Assembly: GCA_949752745.1 (NCBI GenBank)
Contig: OX457029.1
Span: 16,183,956-16,247,955, forward strand
DNA length: 64,000 nucleotides
Source: Protula sp. h YS-2021
Taxonomy: Eukaryota; Annelida; Polychaeta; Sabellida; Serpulidae
Direction of reading: 5' to 3'
Shown here: one piece after another, positions 62,246-64,000 of the stretch
How positions within the stretch are numbered: position 1 is the stretch's first letter
How the letters are laid out: the number at the start of each line of letters is the position of its first letter
Notes under the pieces: generated by a model
Database searches by the model: none
Told to the model about the DNA's origin: nothing
Seen by the model: the letters and a program-made list of their open reading frames with translations, nothing else
Translations under genes and position numbers: made by a program

Positions 62246-64000
62246 CTGTACTCTGTAACCTTCAAACCTCTCCACGAACGGACAAAATACGAAGCCGCAG
62301 ATGATACTTTGCAACCTTCGACCCCCCCCCCCCCTTCCCATAAGAACGGATATAATACTGAGCTATAGATGATACTGTGTAACTATAATACTATTTGTTT
62401 GCTTATTCTGATGTACAGGGGGCTCAAGAATTTCCATTACTGTGTTGTACACGAAAAACAGCAGTGCGAGCATGGGGAACTAGAGCGGCCAGTGCACACA
62501 AAAGCTTGGTCGGGGAGACATAATGACTGGTAAAAAACAGCAGATTATCCAGTCATTATTTCCCGGTCATAGTAATCATTCATAAGAAATAATACATGAA
62601 GTATTTAAGGCTCTTGTTGCCGTAAAAAAAGTTTACAGCATTTTTGTTTTAAAGACCCAAGCTACGCGATCGGAGCTGATTGCATTTCTTTTGTCAACAA
62701 AACAGGCATCACAGACTTAACAATTTATGTCTTGACAGAGGAGACAAAGGATTTTCTTCTCAATTTTAATTATTTTATTTGTTATATTTTATTATTTGTT
62801 CGGATGATTGATTTAAGTTCTTAAGCAATAACTGTTATTAGTTTCAAAATGGTACTGCTGCTATAACTTTCAGCTCAGGCGGGCGTACCGGCTTTTCGCT
62901 CGAGTTTACACAATCGTCCCACGGATCCGCCCCCCCCCCCGCCACCCTCTCAACATGAATTGGATCCCAAGCTGAAACACCAATGCATAACGCTCAAGTC
63001 GAAGGCTTTGAATATATAACAAGAATACAACCCGCTCGCGATAGTTCGAAAATTTAAGGCAAATCGCGCAGTCGTTTCGGTTGGCCTATGCAGTGCAGTG
63101 ACGTGACTTTGCTATGTCAAGAGTGAGACAAACAGTCCGACAAACAACCCCTCGTACGCTACGCACGTATGCGATATAGCGGAGACCTTCATACACAGCA
63201 CCAGCATCTCTTATGTCCGAATAATAGAATTCATGCAACATTAGCCTGCCTAATGAACGCTAAGGCTTAGCTTAGCATAATGAAATATTCCTTACAACAA
63301 ATTCACTGACAGGATTACCACGTCTCAGCGGGTCGAGTCTTTGGGTTTCTTTTCTTGTGGCAAGGCAAAACTGACTGCTTCAGTGCTCCGTGACAAACGC
63401 TTTTCTGTGCTAAACCGCGCTAATGCGCTCAGCGTTTTGTTGCTTTCCATTTTCCTTTCAGCGGTGTCGTAACAAACGTCTTATGAGGACTGGTCTTAAG
63501 CTGTTCTCTTTGATGAGTTATCTAACCGCTACATGCAAGGAATAACAGCAACCGATCCCAGATTTGATACACTTGAATTAGGGAGGTCCCTAGCTACTGC
63601 TGCCACCCTTAACAGGCGCCGACTGTCTTTAATCTTGCTTCCGAGCCACCACCCAGTGCTTTCCTACAATTTATGTGTAGTACATGTATACCTTCTAACT
63701 GCCAGCCCGATTCAAGAAGACAGTGCCAAAAACAATTATGTCAATAAGAATTTAGAAGCAAATAAGAAACCAGACATTTTCTTGTAGGTTATTCCAGAAC
63801 AGCCTATTTGAGATGTTCATGCTTAATGGTAGTTCCTGTGACTTTTTAAATATTGAACGAGAATTCAGGGACATTTGTTGTTGAAAAATGAACACCTTGT
63901 TAAATAAGCAAAACAAATTTATGATTAGCTAGGCCGATTTCGCCACCGAGCGATGAAATAAACGCTTGAAAACACTCTAAACTTCCGGTTTTTGACTCCA
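62246..64000. other. Low-copy sequence to the window end
   Basis: C-runs lie near 62322-62334 and 62931-62940. The 84-codon plus frame at 63533-63787 has no recognised domain. No gene, RNA or repeat was recognised. This is the longest stretch here free of tandem arrays. Confidence 0.45.

Overview
This window looks like gene-poor, repeat-dominated nuclear DNA of a metazoan, most likely a marine lophotrochozoan and probably a mollusc. It has no operons, ribosome binding sites or dense open frames. It does have long microsatellites, a tRNA-headed SINE, a decayed retroelement with a CCCH-type gag finger and a reverse transcriptase, and several elements built like the molluscan pearl/HINE (Helitron-related) elements: tandem cores of about 150 bp, then an ACGG- or AACT-type microsatellite, then a terminal stem-loop. 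The organism call is an inference from these repeat families, not from a gene. I recognise no intact protein-coding gene. Nearly all long open frames are by-products of tandem arrays and should not be annotated as proteins.

Layout. 0-3.2 kb: a minus-strand retroelement pseudogene (gag-like finger and RT), split by a 570-bp MITE with a clean target duplication and probably by a second insert. 3.5-12.7 kb: a chain of unrelated minisatellites (38, 30, 40, 31, about 117, about 52/198, 44 and 38 bp units), two of them extremely G-rich. 12.9-13.3 kb: a hairpin-ended pearl-like element. 14.1-18.2 kb: arrays of 39, about 87, about 85 and 15 bp. 19.5-25.5 kb: a block of core-repeat mobile elements ending in stem-loops, including a 298-bp dimeric array ending in CTAG. 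26.9-30.1 kb: an 11-bp-based array and a 17-bp array rich in CACGTG. 33.5-36.7 kb: a 34-bp array with 170-bp higher-order structure, then 67-bp and C-rich arrays. 38-42.5 kb: two fold-back-like elements with arms of 15-bp modules, one enclosing a 54-bp array whose minus strand stays open for 434 codons. 42.9-50.1 kb: arrays of 15, 35 and 51 bp, then a core array with an 11-bp terminal stem. 50.7-61.1 kb: further arrays (59, 11, 53, 25, about 12, 44 and 65 bp), a SINE, and an open frame with a weak GPCR-tail resemblance. 61-64 kb: low-copy sequence with one pogo-like inverted repeat.

By my count about 32 tandem arrays cover roughly 24-25 kb, or 38% of the window, and most have unrelated unit sequences. 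Many show higher-order repeats (88/99/110, 132, 170, 198 and 298 bp), which implies repeated local amplification. The genes do not work together here because no functional gene is evident. The biology worth attention is the repeat system: modular mobile elements carrying arrays, arrays growing inside mobile elements, and arrays that stay open in reading frame.
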